A stretch of DNA of 64,000 nucleotides, from positions 74,436 to 138,435 of the forward strand of contig DBRL01000013.1 of the NCBI GenBank assembly GCA_002305925.1, read 5' to 3'. Positions 17,264 through 26,603 of the stretch are shown piece by piece. This DNA comes from Candidatus Peregrinibacteria bacterium UBA1369 (GTDB taxonomy: Bacteria > Patescibacteriota > Gracilibacteria > UBA1369). The stretch's first letter is position 1; every line of letters starts with the position of its first letter. The notes under the pieces are model-generated. The model was given only the letters and a program-made list of their open reading frames with translations, searched no databases and had not been told where the DNA came from. Position numbers and translations under genes: made by a program.

Positions 17264-19075
17264 ATGTCGCACAACTTTTTCAGAAAGTTCGTCCAGATAT
17301 TTATTTTCTGTGCCCTGCCCGGAATAGTTCTGGCTCAGAGCTCTGCCGCCGACGTGGACTTCAGTGCCTATAATCTGCACAACTGGGGCATTCGCGATTT
17401 CCATGCCGATATTCAAATCAATCAGGACAGTTCCATCGATGTAACTGAGCGCATAGTTGCCGACTTTACCGCTGCCAGCGACCGCCGCGGCATTATCCGC
17501 CACATTCCGATCAAATATCAGGACCGTTACAAACAAAACCTTGATCTGCGCTTCAATTTGATCAGCGTCACCGATGAAAATGGGCAGCCACACGAAACCT
17601 CCACCAGTTGGACCGGAGACAGCGTCAGTCTGCGCATTGGTTCACCGGAAATCTACGTCGACGGTCAGGTAAAAACCTATATTATCAAATACCAGTTGGC
17701 CCGGGGTTTAAACCGCTTCGAAGACCATGATGAACTCTACTGGAACGTCACCGGCAACGGCTGGGACACGGCCATAGCCGGCAGCAGCGCCACGGTCCGC
17801 CTACCACGGGCTAGCAATACGACCGATTTGAAAGCCATCTGCTACACCGGAGCCGGATACAGCACGGAACAGGACTGTCAGGCCGACGTCGCCGACGGTC
17901 AAACCTACCGCTTCACCAGCAACCACCTTCTGCCACCTTACTCCGGTTTGACCATTGCCGTCTCCTTCCCCAAGGATCTCGTGGAGTTTCCCGGTTTGAC
18001 CACCTATCTGCAGTGGTTTTTGACCGACAACTGGGGCTATTTCATTCCCCTGCTGGTTTTCCTATACCTCTATTATCATTGGCACAAGCATGGCCGGGAT
18101 CCGGCGGCTAGCCGATCGACCATCGTCCCCCTCTACGAGGCGCCCGACAACCTGCGTCCCGCTGAAATCGGCACGCTGATCGACGACAAAGTGGACATGC
18201 CGGACATCACCAGCACCATTATTGACCTGGCCACCAGAGGCTACCTGAAAATCATCGAAAAAAAGGAAAAAGGCATGCTCTGGGGAGAAAACGTTTCCTA
18301 CACCTTGGAAAAAACCACTCCCGCCCAAAAACAGTCCAGTCATGCCAACACCGACCAGCCGCTGCAGGATTTCGAGACCAAAATCTACCAGGCCGTCTTT
18401 GGCAGCGACAACTCCGTCAGCCTCGATTCGCTTAAATACAAATTTTACAAGGATATCCCTGGCATCAAAACCTCCATCTACGAAACCCTGGTCAAGAAAA
18501 AATATTATGTTTCCAATCCGGACAAAGCGCGCGAAACATATATGGGGTGCGGCGGAGCATTGAGTTTTGTTACCCTCTTCTTCCTTGGTTTTCTGATTGA
18601 ATACAGCCTTTCCATTTTCCTCGGCCTGATCATCTCCGGCATCCTGATTTTTGTATTTGGTTTCTTCATGCCCAAAAAAACCCAGCTCGGAGCCGACACG
18701 CGCATCCAGGTACTCGGGCTGGAAGAGTTCCTCCGTACTGCCGAAAAAGACCGCATGAAATTTTACGAAGACCAGAATATTTTCGAAAAAATGCTCCCCT
18801 ATGCCATCGCACTGGGTCTGGCTGACAAATGGGCCAGGGCCTGCGAAGGCCTGGCCAAAGAGCAACCAGACTGGTACCAGTCAGGCGACAAGGGGCTACG
18901 CACCTCCTTCAACTCTCTTTATTTCCTCAACGCGCTGAACAGCTTCAACAGCACCATCTCCAGCAATATGACCGCCGCCCCCCGCAGTTCCGCTTCCGGC
19001 GGCAGCAGCGGTTTCAGCAGTGGCGGTGGCTTCAGCGGCGGCGGCTTTGGCGGGGGCGGCGGCAGCAGTTGGTAA
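17264..19075 (+). CDS. DUF2207 membrane protein
   Basis: 603-residue predicted membrane protein of the DUF2207 family. A signal peptide (FVQIFIFCALPGIVLAQ) leads to a beta-rich external domain with the family signature DFHADIQINQDSSIDVTERI and ELYWNVTGNGWDTAI. A membrane helix (WGYFIPLLVFLYLYYHW) is followed by a cytoplasmic region with LRPAEIGTLIDDKVD and DITSTIIDLATRGYLKI, then another hydrophobic hairpin near residue 430. The protein ends in the usual Gly/Ser-rich tail, FSGGGFGGGGGSSW. I chose the ATG at 17264 because it opens a signal peptide; the frame is open upstream within lemA. It forms an operon with lemA. The molecular function of the family is unknown. Confidence 0.93.
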   Translation: MSHNFFRKFVQIFIFCALPGIVLAQSSAADVDFSAYNLHNWGIRDFHADIQINQDSSIDVTERIVADFTAASDRRGIIRHIPIKYQDRYKQNLDLRFNLISVTDENGQPHETSTSWTGDSVSLRIGSPEIYVDGQVKTYIIKYQLARGLNRFEDHDELYWNVTGNGWDTAIAGSSATVRLPRASNTTDLKAICYTGAGYSTEQDCQADVADGQTYRFTSNHLLPPYSGLTIAVSFPKDLVEFPGLTTYLQWFLTDNWGYFIPLLVFLYLYYHWHKHGRDPAASRSTIVPLYEAPDNLRPAEIGTLIDDKVDMPDITSTIIDLATRGYLKIIEKKEKGMLWGENVSYTLEKTTPAQKQSSHANTDQPLQDFETKIYQAVFGSDNSVSLDSLKYKFYKDIPGIKTSIYETLVKKKYYVSNPDKARETYMGCGGALSFVTLFFLGFLIEYSLSIFLGLIISGILIFVFGFFMPKKTQLGADTRIQVLGLEEFLRTAEKDRMKFYEDQNIFEKMLPYAIALGLADKWARACEGLAKEQPDWYQSGDKGLRTSFNSLYFLNALNSFNSTISSNMTAAPRSSASGGSSGFSSGGGFSGGGFGGGGGSSW

Positions 19076-19121
19076 ATAGCACGACAGGATCTGGTCAGCG
19101 GTCGCCGACTTCAAATACTGT

Positions 19122-20369
19122 CTATTTAATCAGCCGCAATGCGCTACGACGGGATTGCTCACGCTGGCTTTCGATTTGCCGCTCCATCCGTTTCCATTGG
19201 TTAAAATATTCTTCCTGCCGACCATGAGCCTGAACTTCAATCTGATTTGCCGCTAGAATACGCGTACGCAAAAGCAGCTCACTCTCTTCAACCAAACTGC
19301 TTTCCAGAGCCGACCTGGCCAGCGAAAGCAGCCTCTCCGGGAAAAACTCATCCAGTTGATTTTGTTGATAGGTAATGGACAAACCGTCGGGACCGGGAAT
19401 TTCAGTGCTACCCGGATCGTTCCGCCCGCCTTCGCGCAAAAAATTTGGCACAAACACAGCTTCACTGCAAGCCCTGTAAAGATAGTTTTTTTTCATGGCC
19501 TGAAAATTTGGCAATTGATCAAAATCATCCGTCTGGCCATTTCGGTTGCCCAAAAGCCGTACGGCCCTGCGCACGGATTCCGCCAAGAGAAGATGATAGG
19601 GCGGATAAATATAATTGCGATCAAGCAGTTTTTCCAAACGTCCCCTCTCCCATAGAGCTTTGCCATTGGAGCCAAACTCCTTTTTCAACTGGGCCAGTGA
19701 ATTGAGAACGTTTCCCAGGGACAAGGTCAAATTTGTAACCATGCGCTGATTCACCTGAACCGGTGAACCAATCATTTCCAGAGAAAAGGAGAGATCAGCA
19801 AGCATCGCCTCGAGATTGCCATGCAGCTGTCTCAACAAAAGACACAGATTGATCAGCAGCCCCCAATACAAAGAGCATTGTTCCGCCAGGAAAGTTCCCA
19901 TCAATTGATCATCGTGATACAGGTCCGGAACACTTTGCTCCCAGGACTGCAAATCGGCGCGCATCCTGGCAACAATTTGCATGGCGGCACCACGCATGGC
20001 CGCAAGATTATTACCGTGCAAATCGACACCATACTTTTCGTCCAGTCTGCGAACGGTCTGCATTTGTTTCCTGACCGATACACCGGACTGATCTACGCTC
20101 TCGCGAAAAAGACTTGCGCCCGCTTCCCCCAAACCAGCCTGCTCAATTTCCTTGATCCGCCAGAGCAAAGTCACTGCATCGGCCAGTGGCGCCCTGACCA
20201 AATCCCTATAGTTCTCACAAAGCGGATGACGCAGCATCCTGCCAATTTGCAAAAACAGTTTGGCGGCCAGATCAAATGGTATTTCATCACGTCCATCCAG
20301 GACTTTCTGAAAATCCTGCCTGGCCTCCAGCTGTCCACCGACAATGGTTTGCGTTCTAATCCTTTCCAT
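19122..20369 (-). CDS. Hypothetical protein, helical
   Basis: 415 residues, no signal peptide or membrane helix. Composition and periodicity suggest mostly alpha-helix, with several Leu-rich amphipathic stretches (LLINLCLLLRQLHGNLEAML, LSLGNVLNSLAQLKKEFG) and a charged, coiled-coil-like C-terminus (NQWKRMERQIESQREQSRR). I do not recognise the family. It lies directly downstream of uvrB on the same strand with a 45-base gap and could be co-transcribed. It is convergent with the DUF2207 gene. Nothing in the sequence indicates an enzymatic role. Confidence 0.75.
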   Translation of the reverse strand: MERIRTQTIVGGQLEARQDFQKVLDGRDEIPFDLAAKLFLQIGRMLRHPLCENYRDLVRAPLADAVTLLWRIKEIEQAGLGEAGASLFRESVDQSGVSVRKQMQTVRRLDEKYGVDLHGNNLAAMRGAAMQIVARMRADLQSWEQSVPDLYHDDQLMGTFLAEQCSLYWGLLINLCLLLRQLHGNLEAMLADLSFSLEMIGSPVQVNQRMVTNLTLSLGNVLNSLAQLKKEFGSNGKALWERGRLEKLLDRNYIYPPYHLLLAESVRRAVRLLGNRNGQTDDFDQLPNFQAMKKNYLYRACSEAVFVPNFLREGGRNDPGSTEIPGPDGLSITYQQNQLDEFFPERLLSLARSALESSLVEESELLLRTRILAANQIEVQAHGRQEEYFNQWKRMERQIESQREQSRRSALRLIK

Positions 20370-20414
20370 GATTTGAGTAATCAGGACGGTTATTAAAACA
20401 CAAATTAACGGCGA

Positions 20415-22409
20415 TTACAAGTAACGCTCTTTAAGCTCGTCAATTTCATCGCGTAATTCGGCGGCTTTTTCAAATTCCAGATTCATCGAAGCCAGCTCCA
20501 TCTGCTCCTCCAGTTCTCGAATGAAACGAGCCATTTCTTCGCGCGGGATTTTCTTCGCATCGATTTTCCTCTCGGGCTTCTGAACCTTTTTGCCGCTACC
20601 CATGGCAATATCCTTGACCGCCCGAATAATCGTCTCAGGAGTGATTCCGTGTTTTTTATTATAAGCCTGCTGAATGGAGCGACGCCGCTCGGTCTCCTCT
20701 ATGGCCCCTCGCATGGAATCGGTCGTTACATCTGCGTACATGATCACCGTTCCGTTGACATTGCGGGCGCAACGTCCAATGGTCTGAATCAGAGCGCTCT
20801 TCGAACGCAGAAACCCCTCCTTGTCGGCGTCCAATATCCCGATAAAGGACACCTCCGGTAAATCCAGCCCCTCCCGCAGCAGATTGATCCCCACCAGCAC
20901 GTCAAACTTTCCCAGCCGCAAATCGCGCAGTATCTCGATGCGCTCAATGGTCTGGATATCCGAATGCAGATACTTTACCCTCACGCCCGCATCGGTAAGA
21001 AAATCGGTCAAATCCTCGGCGGAACGCTTGGTCAAAGTGGTAATCAACACGCGCTCTTTGGCCCCCACACGCAGATGGATCTGCTCCAATAAATCATCGA
21101 TCTGTCCCTTGCGCGGGCGCACCTCCACCGCCGGATCGATCAGACCGGTGGGACGAATGATCTGCTCAATCACCTGCCCGGCGCTTTTCTCGATTTCATA
21201 TTTGGCGGGCGTTGCCGAAACATAAACCGCCTGGTTGATGGAGGACTCAAACTCATCAAATTTCAGCGGTCTATTGTCATGCGCGGAAGGGAGACGAAAG
21301 CCGTAATTAACCAGTGTTTCCTTGCGCGAATAGTTGCCGTTGTGCATACCCCCAATCTGCGGCACGGTGATATGGGATTCGTCGACAATCAGCAGGAAGT
21401 CTTCCGGAAAGTAGTCCAGCAGAGTCGCCGGGGGTTCACCGGGCTCACGCAGATTGAGATAGCGCGTATAGTTTTCAATCCCCTGGCAATAGCCCGTTTC
21501 CTTGAGTATTTCCATATCATACTCGGTACGGGTCTTGATCCGTTCGGCCTCCAGGAGACGCCCTTCTTTGAGGAATTGCTCACGGCGCTGCTGCATCTCC
21601 TCCAGAATTTTTTCCGCCGCCCGGTCAATCTTGTCCTTTGAGGTAATGTCATGTTTGGCCGGAAATATTTTGACGCTGTCCAATTCACGATATTCTTCCC
21701 CGGTAAAAGAATCCGCCTCGCTGATGCGTTCGATTTCATCACCAAAAAACTCAATCCGATAGATTGTGTCGCGGTCGGGCGGGAAAATCTCCAGGGTGTC
21801 GCCCAGCACGTGAAACATGCCCTGTTTGAATTCCATCTGTGAACGATTGTACTGAATGTCGGTCAGGTGACGCAACAACTTGTCCCGTTTGCGCTCCTCT
21901 CCCTTTTTCAGTTCAATGGCAAAGGCCATGTAGTCCTCCACCGAACCCAAACCATAAATACAGCTCACCGAGGCCACGATCAGCACGTCGCGCCGGGTCA
22001 GCAGATTGGTGGTGGCGGCATGGCGGAATTTGGAAATTTCCTGGTTGATCGAGGCGTCCTTTTCTATGTAGGTGTCGGTACTGGCGATATATGCTTCCGG
22101 CTGATAATAATCATAATAGGAGACAAAATAACTGACGGCATTTTCCGGAAAAAACTCCTGGAACTCGTTGCATAGCTGGGCGGCCAGAGTTTTGTTGTGG
22201 GCCATCACCAAAGTCGGCCTCTGCAGATTTTGAATCACATTGGCCATGGTAAAAGTTTTGCCGGTACCGGTGGCGCCAAGCAAGGTCTGATGCCTTACCC
22301 CCTTATGGAGATTTTGGCTGATTTTTTCGATCGCCTCAGGCTGATCGCCCTTGGGCTGATAGGGAAATTGAAGCTTGAACCCTGCCGGGCCCCCTGCTGC
22401 CAGAGACAT
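20415..22409 (-). CDS. uvrB: Excinuclease ABC subunit B
   Basis: UvrB verifies DNA damage after loading by UvrA and recruits UvrC in nucleotide excision repair. Length 664 residues is normal. Seen in order: Walker A LLGATGTGKTFTMANVIQN, VMAHNKTLAAQL, the damage-probing beta-hairpin region YYDYYQPEAYIASTDTYI, the DESH box (VDESHIT), QIGGMHNGNYSRKETLV, helicase motif GINLLREGLDLPEVS, motif VI QTIGRCARNV, and the C-terminal UVR motif (LEFEKAAELRDEIDEL) that binds UvrC. Start ATG at 22409. Upstream lies the GC-rich island on the other strand. Confidence 0.98.
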   Translation of the reverse strand: MSLAAGGPAGFKLQFPYQPKGDQPEAIEKISQNLHKGVRHQTLLGATGTGKTFTMANVIQNLQRPTLVMAHNKTLAAQLCNEFQEFFPENAVSYFVSYYDYYQPEAYIASTDTYIEKDASINQEISKFRHAATTNLLTRRDVLIVASVSCIYGLGSVEDYMAFAIELKKGEERKRDKLLRHLTDIQYNRSQMEFKQGMFHVLGDTLEIFPPDRDTIYRIEFFGDEIERISEADSFTGEEYRELDSVKIFPAKHDITSKDKIDRAAEKILEEMQQRREQFLKEGRLLEAERIKTRTEYDMEILKETGYCQGIENYTRYLNLREPGEPPATLLDYFPEDFLLIVDESHITVPQIGGMHNGNYSRKETLVNYGFRLPSAHDNRPLKFDEFESSINQAVYVSATPAKYEIEKSAGQVIEQIIRPTGLIDPAVEVRPRKGQIDDLLEQIHLRVGAKERVLITTLTKRSAEDLTDFLTDAGVRVKYLHSDIQTIERIEILRDLRLGKFDVLVGINLLREGLDLPEVSFIGILDADKEGFLRSKSALIQTIGRCARNVNGTVIMYADVTTDSMRGAIEETERRRSIQQAYNKKHGITPETIIRAVKDIAMGSGKKVQKPERKIDAKKIPREEMARFIRELEEQMELASMNLEFEKAAELRDEIDELKERYL

Positions 22410-22534
22410 ATTTGAATTGCTACGGGATTATAAGATTTATAGACCATTTTGACCGCTCATCCAAGGGCATTTGGGCAGTCCGACGGCCTGGAACGTTGAC
22501 AACGCAAAAATACATTGGAAAACCCTATTTAGAC

Positions 22535-22562
22535 TTTACTAATTCAAGAAATAGTGTATAAC
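22535..22562 (+). promoter_or_regulatory. Candidate promoter of the cysteine-rich island
   Basis: TTTACT (22535-22540), 16-base spacer, TATAAC (22557-22562) with TG just before the -10. It lies in an AT-rich stretch that ends where the GC-rich segment starts. The predicted transcript would carry about 110 bases of leader, including a small hairpin at 22621-22641 (GCCGGT / ACCGGC). The 22410-22534 stretch shows no other feature. Confidence 0.4.
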
Positions 22563-22679
22563 TATGCCGGATTCCTCCCCCAACGGGGACAATGTGATCG
22601 TTGACAATTGAGAAAAACACGCCGGTTTGACCAAGACCGGCACTAACAACCAAGATTACAGGCAAGGAGGTGATGCCCG

Positions 22680-22823
22680 ATGCTAAACCAGTGGTGGAGC
22701 CTCCTGGGCGTCACCACAACCAGGGATTTCGTGCGGCGGGCCGGCAACGGCAACCCCGCACCACAACGTCCGCGCTGGCCATCCACGGCGGCGCGCAACC
22801 AGGAACGGAGAGGAGAGAGATAG
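22680..22823 (+). CDS. Candidate 47-aa leader peptide
   Basis: Short ORF ATG-to-TAG of 47 codons ending three bases before the ATG of the lipoprotein gene. It has an almost ideal Shine-Dalgarno, AAGGAGG (22664-22670), nine bases upstream. The peptide starts MLNQWWSLLGV and is then rich in Arg, Pro and Ala. An ATG at 22673 and a GTG at 22670 open another frame that runs into the lipoprotein gene but sit too close to the Shine-Dalgarno. The position suggests translational coupling to the downstream gene, which has its own GGAGAGG-type site at its start. It may be a true peptide or only a translated leader. Confidence 0.45.
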   Translation: MLNQWWSLLGVTTTRDFVRRAGNGNPAPQRPRWPSTAARNQERRGER

Positions 22824-22826
22824 ATC

Positions 22827-25800
22827 ATGGGAAAGCAACAGCGCAACTGGATGGCGGCGCACCTGATTACGGTGCTTGTCGCCATCATCGCAGTCGTGGG
22901 TGCTTCGGCACTGCTCGGCTGCGATTCGAACCCACCGGGGTCTGCCTGTCTCGACGAAGGCAACCCCTTCTGCTCGAACTACGTCCCTCCGGGGAGCGGT
23001 GGTTCGGGCAACAACACGAACACCGGCGGCACGGGCAACAGCGGAACCGGCGGCAACACCACGCCGCCCGTCAACTGCGGCGCCCTGCCGAACTTCAACT
23101 GCTTCGGCGAGTGCGTCGTCCTGACCACCGACGAAGCAAACTGCGGCTCCTGCGGCCGCGAATGTGGCAGCGGCCAGTCCTGCGTGGACGGCTACTGCAC
23201 CTGGAACACGCCGCCAGACCAGTGCGTCCAGTCAAGCGAAGCCTGCGACGGCATCGACAACGACTGTGACTTGGCCATCGATGAGGAGTTCAATCTCTTC
23301 ACCGACGAAGCGAACTGCGGCACCTGCGGACGAGCCTGCGGCAGCGGCCAGTCCTGCGTCAATGGTCACTGCACCTGGGACGAGCCTCAAAACGGCTGCG
23401 TCTCATCGACAGAGACCTGCAACGGCGTGGACGATGACTGCGACACCGCCATCGACGAGCCGTTCAATCTGCTGGCAGACACTGCAAACTGCGGTGTCTG
23501 CGGCAACGTCTGCGGGACGGGACAGCACTGCTCCAACGGGCACTGCGCGCTGGACGTCCCCGACGACCAGTGCGTTCCGAGCGCCGAGGTGTGCGACAGC
23601 GTCGACAACGACTGCGACGGTACCATCGATGACGGGTTCAACCTGCTCACCGACGCACAGAACTGCGGCATGTGCGGCCACGCCTGCGACAGCCTGCAGT
23701 CCTGCGTCAGCGGTCACTGTGCCTGGGACACCCCGATCGACGAATGCGTACAGGCGGCCGAGGTCTGCGACAACGCGGACAACGACTGCGACGGCGCCAT
23801 CGACGAGACCACCAACCTGCTCTCAGACCCGCAGAACTGCGGCATGTGCGGGCGGGCCTGTGACACCGGAGCTCTCTGCCTCAACGCGATCTGCTACTTC
23901 TCCACTCCGGTGGACGAGTGCGTGCAGCAACCGACAGAGCTCTGCAACAGCCGCGACGACAACTGCAACGGCTGGGTGGACGAGGGCTTCAACCTCTTCA
24001 CCGACCCTGCCAACTGCGGCATGTGCGGCCGCGACTGTAGCGCAGGAGCTGTCTGTGACTCCGGTCACTGCCAGCTGATCACCCCGATTCTGAACTGCAC
24101 GCCTGCCCCTGAGGTGTGCGACTACACCGACAACGACTGCGACGGCGTGGTGGACGAGCTCATCAATCTGCAGACGGACGAGGCCAACTGTGGCGTCTGC
24201 GGACTGGCCTGCGCGGCTGAGCAGGTCTGTGACACTGGCCACTGCCAGTGGATCACTCCTCCCCTCAACTGCACTCCTGCCAATGAGGTGTGCAACGGTG
24301 TCGACGACGACTGCGACGGGGTGATCGATGATGGCTACTCGCTGCTCAATGATCCCCTCAACTGCGGCGCCTGCGGCCGCGCCTGCGGTGCCAACCAGCA
24401 CTGCGAGAACGGGGCCTGCGCGCTGGACGTCCCCGACGACCAGTGCGTTCCGAGCGCCGAGGTGTGCGACAGCGTCGACAACAACTGCAACCTGTCAATC
24501 GATGAAGGCATCAATCTCTCCACGGACAATGCCAACTGCGGCGTCTGCGGAAGGATCTGCCCGGCAGGCCAGGTCTGCCAGTCAGGTGCCTGCTCCTGGA
24601 TCGTGCCGCCCTCGGGCTGCACGCCATCCAACGAGCTCTGCAACGGTGTCGACGACGACTGTGACGGCGCCATCGACGACGGCTTCGTGCTCACCAACGA
24701 CGAAGCCAACTGTGGCGTCTGCGGCCACGCCTGCGGAGCCAACCAGGTCTGTGACAACGGTCACTGTGCCTGGATCACCCCACCCCCCGGCTGCGCGCCT
24801 GCCCCTGAGACGTGCAACGGCGTCGACGACGACTGCGATGGGATTCTGGACGACGGCTACAACCTGTCCAACGACCCGCTCAACTGCGGACTCTGCGGAT
24901 TTGTCTGCGCCGCCGGACAATACTGCCTCAACGGCCACTGCGCCTGGGAGTCTCCCGTCAACGTCTGCATGCCTGCCAATGAGGTGTGCAACAACGTCGA
25001 CGACAACTGCAACGGCCTGATCGACGAGGGCATCAACCTCGCCACCGATCCGGCCAACTGCGGCGCCTGCGGCCGGGTTTGCGCGCCCGGTCAGTCCTGC
25101 CAGACAGGCAAGTGCATCTGGAACGTACCCCAGAACGGCTGCGTAACAGTCGCGGAGATCTGCGACAACATCGACAACGACTGCGACCAGCTGATCGACG
25201 AGGGCTTTGACCTGCAGAACGACGCCCTCAATTGCGGCAAGTGCGGAAGGACCTGCGCGGCCAACCAGCACTGCCAGGACGGCACCTGCGCCTGGAACGT
25301 GCCACAGGACGGGTGCGTACCGGCAGTCGAAATCTGCGACAACGCGGACAACGACTGTGATGGTCTGATCGACGAGGGAATCGCCTTGCTCTCCGATTCC
25401 CAGAACTGCGGCACCTGCGGCCACGTCTGCGGAGCGGGACAAATCTGCCAGAACGGCTACTGCAGTTGGCTGATCCCCGTCTCCACCTGCGGACCGCCGT
25501 CGTCGGAGGTGTGCGACAACACCGACAACGACTGCGACGGCTTCATCGACGAGGGGTATGACCTGCTCCTCGACGAGATCAACTGCGGCCACTGCGGGAA
25601 CGCCTGCGCGGCCGGGCAATACTGCTCCAACGGGGCATGCGCCTGGATCGTGCCGGTTTCCTCCTGCGTACCGGCCCCGGAGACCTGCGACAACACCGAC
25701 AACGATTGTAATCAGCTGATCGACAACGGCTTCAACCTGTCGATCGACGAGAGCAACTGCGGTCAGTGCGGTACGGCCTGCGGAGCCAACCAGAGCTGCT

Positions 25801-26348
25801 GGAACGGACACTGCGCCTGGAACACCCCGGTGAACGGCTGCACACCGGTGGCAGAGCTGTGCAACAACATCGATGACGACTGCGACGGCGCCATCGATGA
25901 GAACTTCAATCTGTCGTCCGACCAGCTCAACTGCGGCATCTGTGGCCGGGTCTGCGCGGCAGGACAGTTCTGCCACGGCGGCAAGTGCCAGTGGTCGACG
26001 CCGCCTGCGGGCTGCACTCCCGCTGCCGAGACCTGCAACTACTCGGACGACGACTGCGACGGGATCATCGACGACGGATTCAACCTGTTGTCGAACAACT
26101 CCCATTGCGGAGCCTGCAACAAGGCCTGCGCCGCCGGGCAATTCTGCCAGAACGCGCACTGCACCTGGGTCATTCCGCAATCCAGCTGCGTGCCGGCAGC
26201 AGAGAGCTGCAACCAGATCGACGACGATTGCGACAGCGCCATCGACGAGAACTGGAACTTCATGTCTGACGACCTGCACTGCGGAAACTGTTGGACGGTC
26301 TGTCCTGGCACGCAATACTGCCAGAACGGACAATGCAGGCTTCCATGA
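22827..26348 (+). CDS. Cysteine-rich repeat lipoprotein (MopE-like repeats)
   Basis: 1173-residue predicted lipoprotein. The N-terminus has a basic start, a hydrophobic core and lipobox A-L-L-G-C (Cys32), followed by a Gly/Asn/Thr-rich linker. About 18 tandem repeats of 58 residues follow, after a half repeat. Each has eight cysteines at fixed spacing, about C1, C8, C25, C28, C32, C38, C43 and C52, with consensus elements C-(N/D)-x-(V/I)-D-(D/N)-D-C-D-G-x-I-D-(D/E), NCGxCGxxC and QxCxxGxCxW. The Asp-rich half resembles MopE-type and calcium-binding repeats; the Cys-rich half should form disulfides. It is probably an elongated rigid surface stalk or adhesin. Strong GC bias, C-ending codons and strong Shine-Dalgarno sites set it apart from neighbours and suggest acquisition by transfer. 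No enzyme domain is visible. Confidence 0.85.
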   Translation: MGKQQRNWMAAHLITVLVAIIAVVGASALLGCDSNPPGSACLDEGNPFCSNYVPPGSGGSGNNTNTGGTGNSGTGGNTTPPVNCGALPNFNCFGECVVLTTDEANCGSCGRECGSGQSCVDGYCTWNTPPDQCVQSSEACDGIDNDCDLAIDEEFNLFTDEANCGTCGRACGSGQSCVNGHCTWDEPQNGCVSSTETCNGVDDDCDTAIDEPFNLLADTANCGVCGNVCGTGQHCSNGHCALDVPDDQCVPSAEVCDSVDNDCDGTIDDGFNLLTDAQNCGMCGHACDSLQSCVSGHCAWDTPIDECVQAAEVCDNADNDCDGAIDETTNLLSDPQNCGMCGRACDTGALCLNAICYFSTPVDECVQQPTELCNSRDDNCNGWVDEGFNLFTDPANCGMCGRDCSAGAVCDSGHCQLITPILNCTPAPEVCDYTDNDCDGVVDELINLQTDEANCGVCGLACAAEQVCDTGHCQWITPPLNCTPANEVCNGVDDDCDGVIDDGYSLLNDPLNCGACGRACGANQHCENGACALDVPDDQCVPSAEVCDSVDNNCNLSIDEGINLSTDNANCGVCGRICPAGQVCQSGACSWIVPPSGCTPSNELCNGVDDDCDGAIDDGFVLTNDEANCGVCGHACGANQVCDNGHCAWITPPPGCAPAPETCNGVDDDCDGILDDGYNLSNDPLNCGLCGFVCAAGQYCLNGHCAWESPVNVCMPANEVCNNVDDNCNGLIDEGINLATDPANCGACGRVCAPGQSCQTGKCIWNVPQNGCVTVAEICDNIDNDCDQLIDEGFDLQNDALNCGKCGRTCAANQHCQDGTCAWNVPQDGCVPAVEICDNADNDCDGLIDEGIALLSDSQNCGTCGHVCGAGQICQNGYCSWLIPVSTCGPPSSEVCDNTDNDCDGFIDEGYDLLLDEINCGHCGNACAAGQYCSNGACAWIVPVSSCVPAPETCDNTDNDCNQLIDNGFNLSIDESNCGQCGTACGANQSCWNGHCAWNTPVNGCTPVAELCNNIDDDCDGAIDENFNLSSDQLNCGICGRVCAAGQFCHGGKCQWSTPPAGCTPAAETCNYSDDDCDGIIDDGFNLLSNNSHCGACNKACAAGQFCQNAHCTWVIPQSSCVPAAESCNQIDDDCDSAIDENWNFMSDDLHCGNCWTVCPGTQYCQNGQCRLP
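23543..23609 (+). repeat. 67-base exact repeat, copy 1
   Basis: Identical to 24416-24482, 873 bases away (291 codons, five repeat units plus one codon). Both copies span the end of one 58-residue repeat and the start of the next. Most other units differ at many silent sites, so this pair points to recent unequal recombination or gene conversion inside the repeat gene. Confidence 0.85.
24416..24482 (+). repeat. 67-base exact repeat, copy 2
   Basis: Second copy of the exact repeat at 23543-23609, within the same repeat lipoprotein gene. Confidence 0.85.
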
Positions 26349-26353
26349 CGGTA

Positions 26354-26574
26354 GCCCCCCCAAGGTTGACGCAGCAACCAAGGGGACATCACCAGCCGAC
26401 CAACGCAGTGGTCAGCTGAACACGGACAGAGGTAAGAAGTCGCAGTTCTTCCTCCGTCCACCTCACCCCGAAACGTCCTTCCCTGCTTGACTACACATCA
26501 GCAAGGAAGGGCCTGACCGTCGATGACGGCTTGCCCGGAAACGGGGAGGGCGGATGTGTAATCCGCCCTCCCCG
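26354..26574 (+). ncRNA. Array of five hairpins downstream of the repeat lipoprotein gene
   Basis: Five hairpins follow the stop codon in a row. H1: GGTTG / CAACC with outer CCCC / GGGG, loop ACGCAG (about 26356-26384). H2: GACCA / TGGTC, loop ACGCAG (26398-26413). H3: GGAC..GAGG..AAGAA with its complement, loop containing TCGCAG (about 26423-26459). H4: CCTTCCCTGCT / AGCAAGGAAGG (26477-26510, one mismatch). H5: perfect 14-base stem CGGGGAGGGCGGAT (26542-26555 with 26561-26574). A terminator hairpin follows. Three loops share CGCAG. This could be a structured 3' UTR or a separate RNA. No ORF is convincing in the 26349-26682 gap. Confidence 0.55.
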
Positions 26575-26603
26575 ACCGGATCAGGCTGGCATCGCAAGAA
26601 CCG

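Noticed and set aside
22670..23269. Plus-strand frame of 199 codons starting at a GTG beside AAGGAGG
   Set aside because: Start sits on top of the Shine-Dalgarno and the frame runs out of phase into the lipoprotein gene; the later part is Arg/Pro-rich shadow sequence.
22827..26348. Tandem repeats of the Cys-rich gene as a possible CRISPR array
   Set aside because: Units are 174-base coding repeats without spacers; no other short direct-repeat arrays were seen in the window.
24582..26381. Long 599-codon minus-strand reading frame across the repeat lipoprotein gene
   Set aside because: It is the antisense shadow of a GC-rich repeat gene with few stop-like complements; the plus strand has the lipobox, repeat cysteines and ribosome site.
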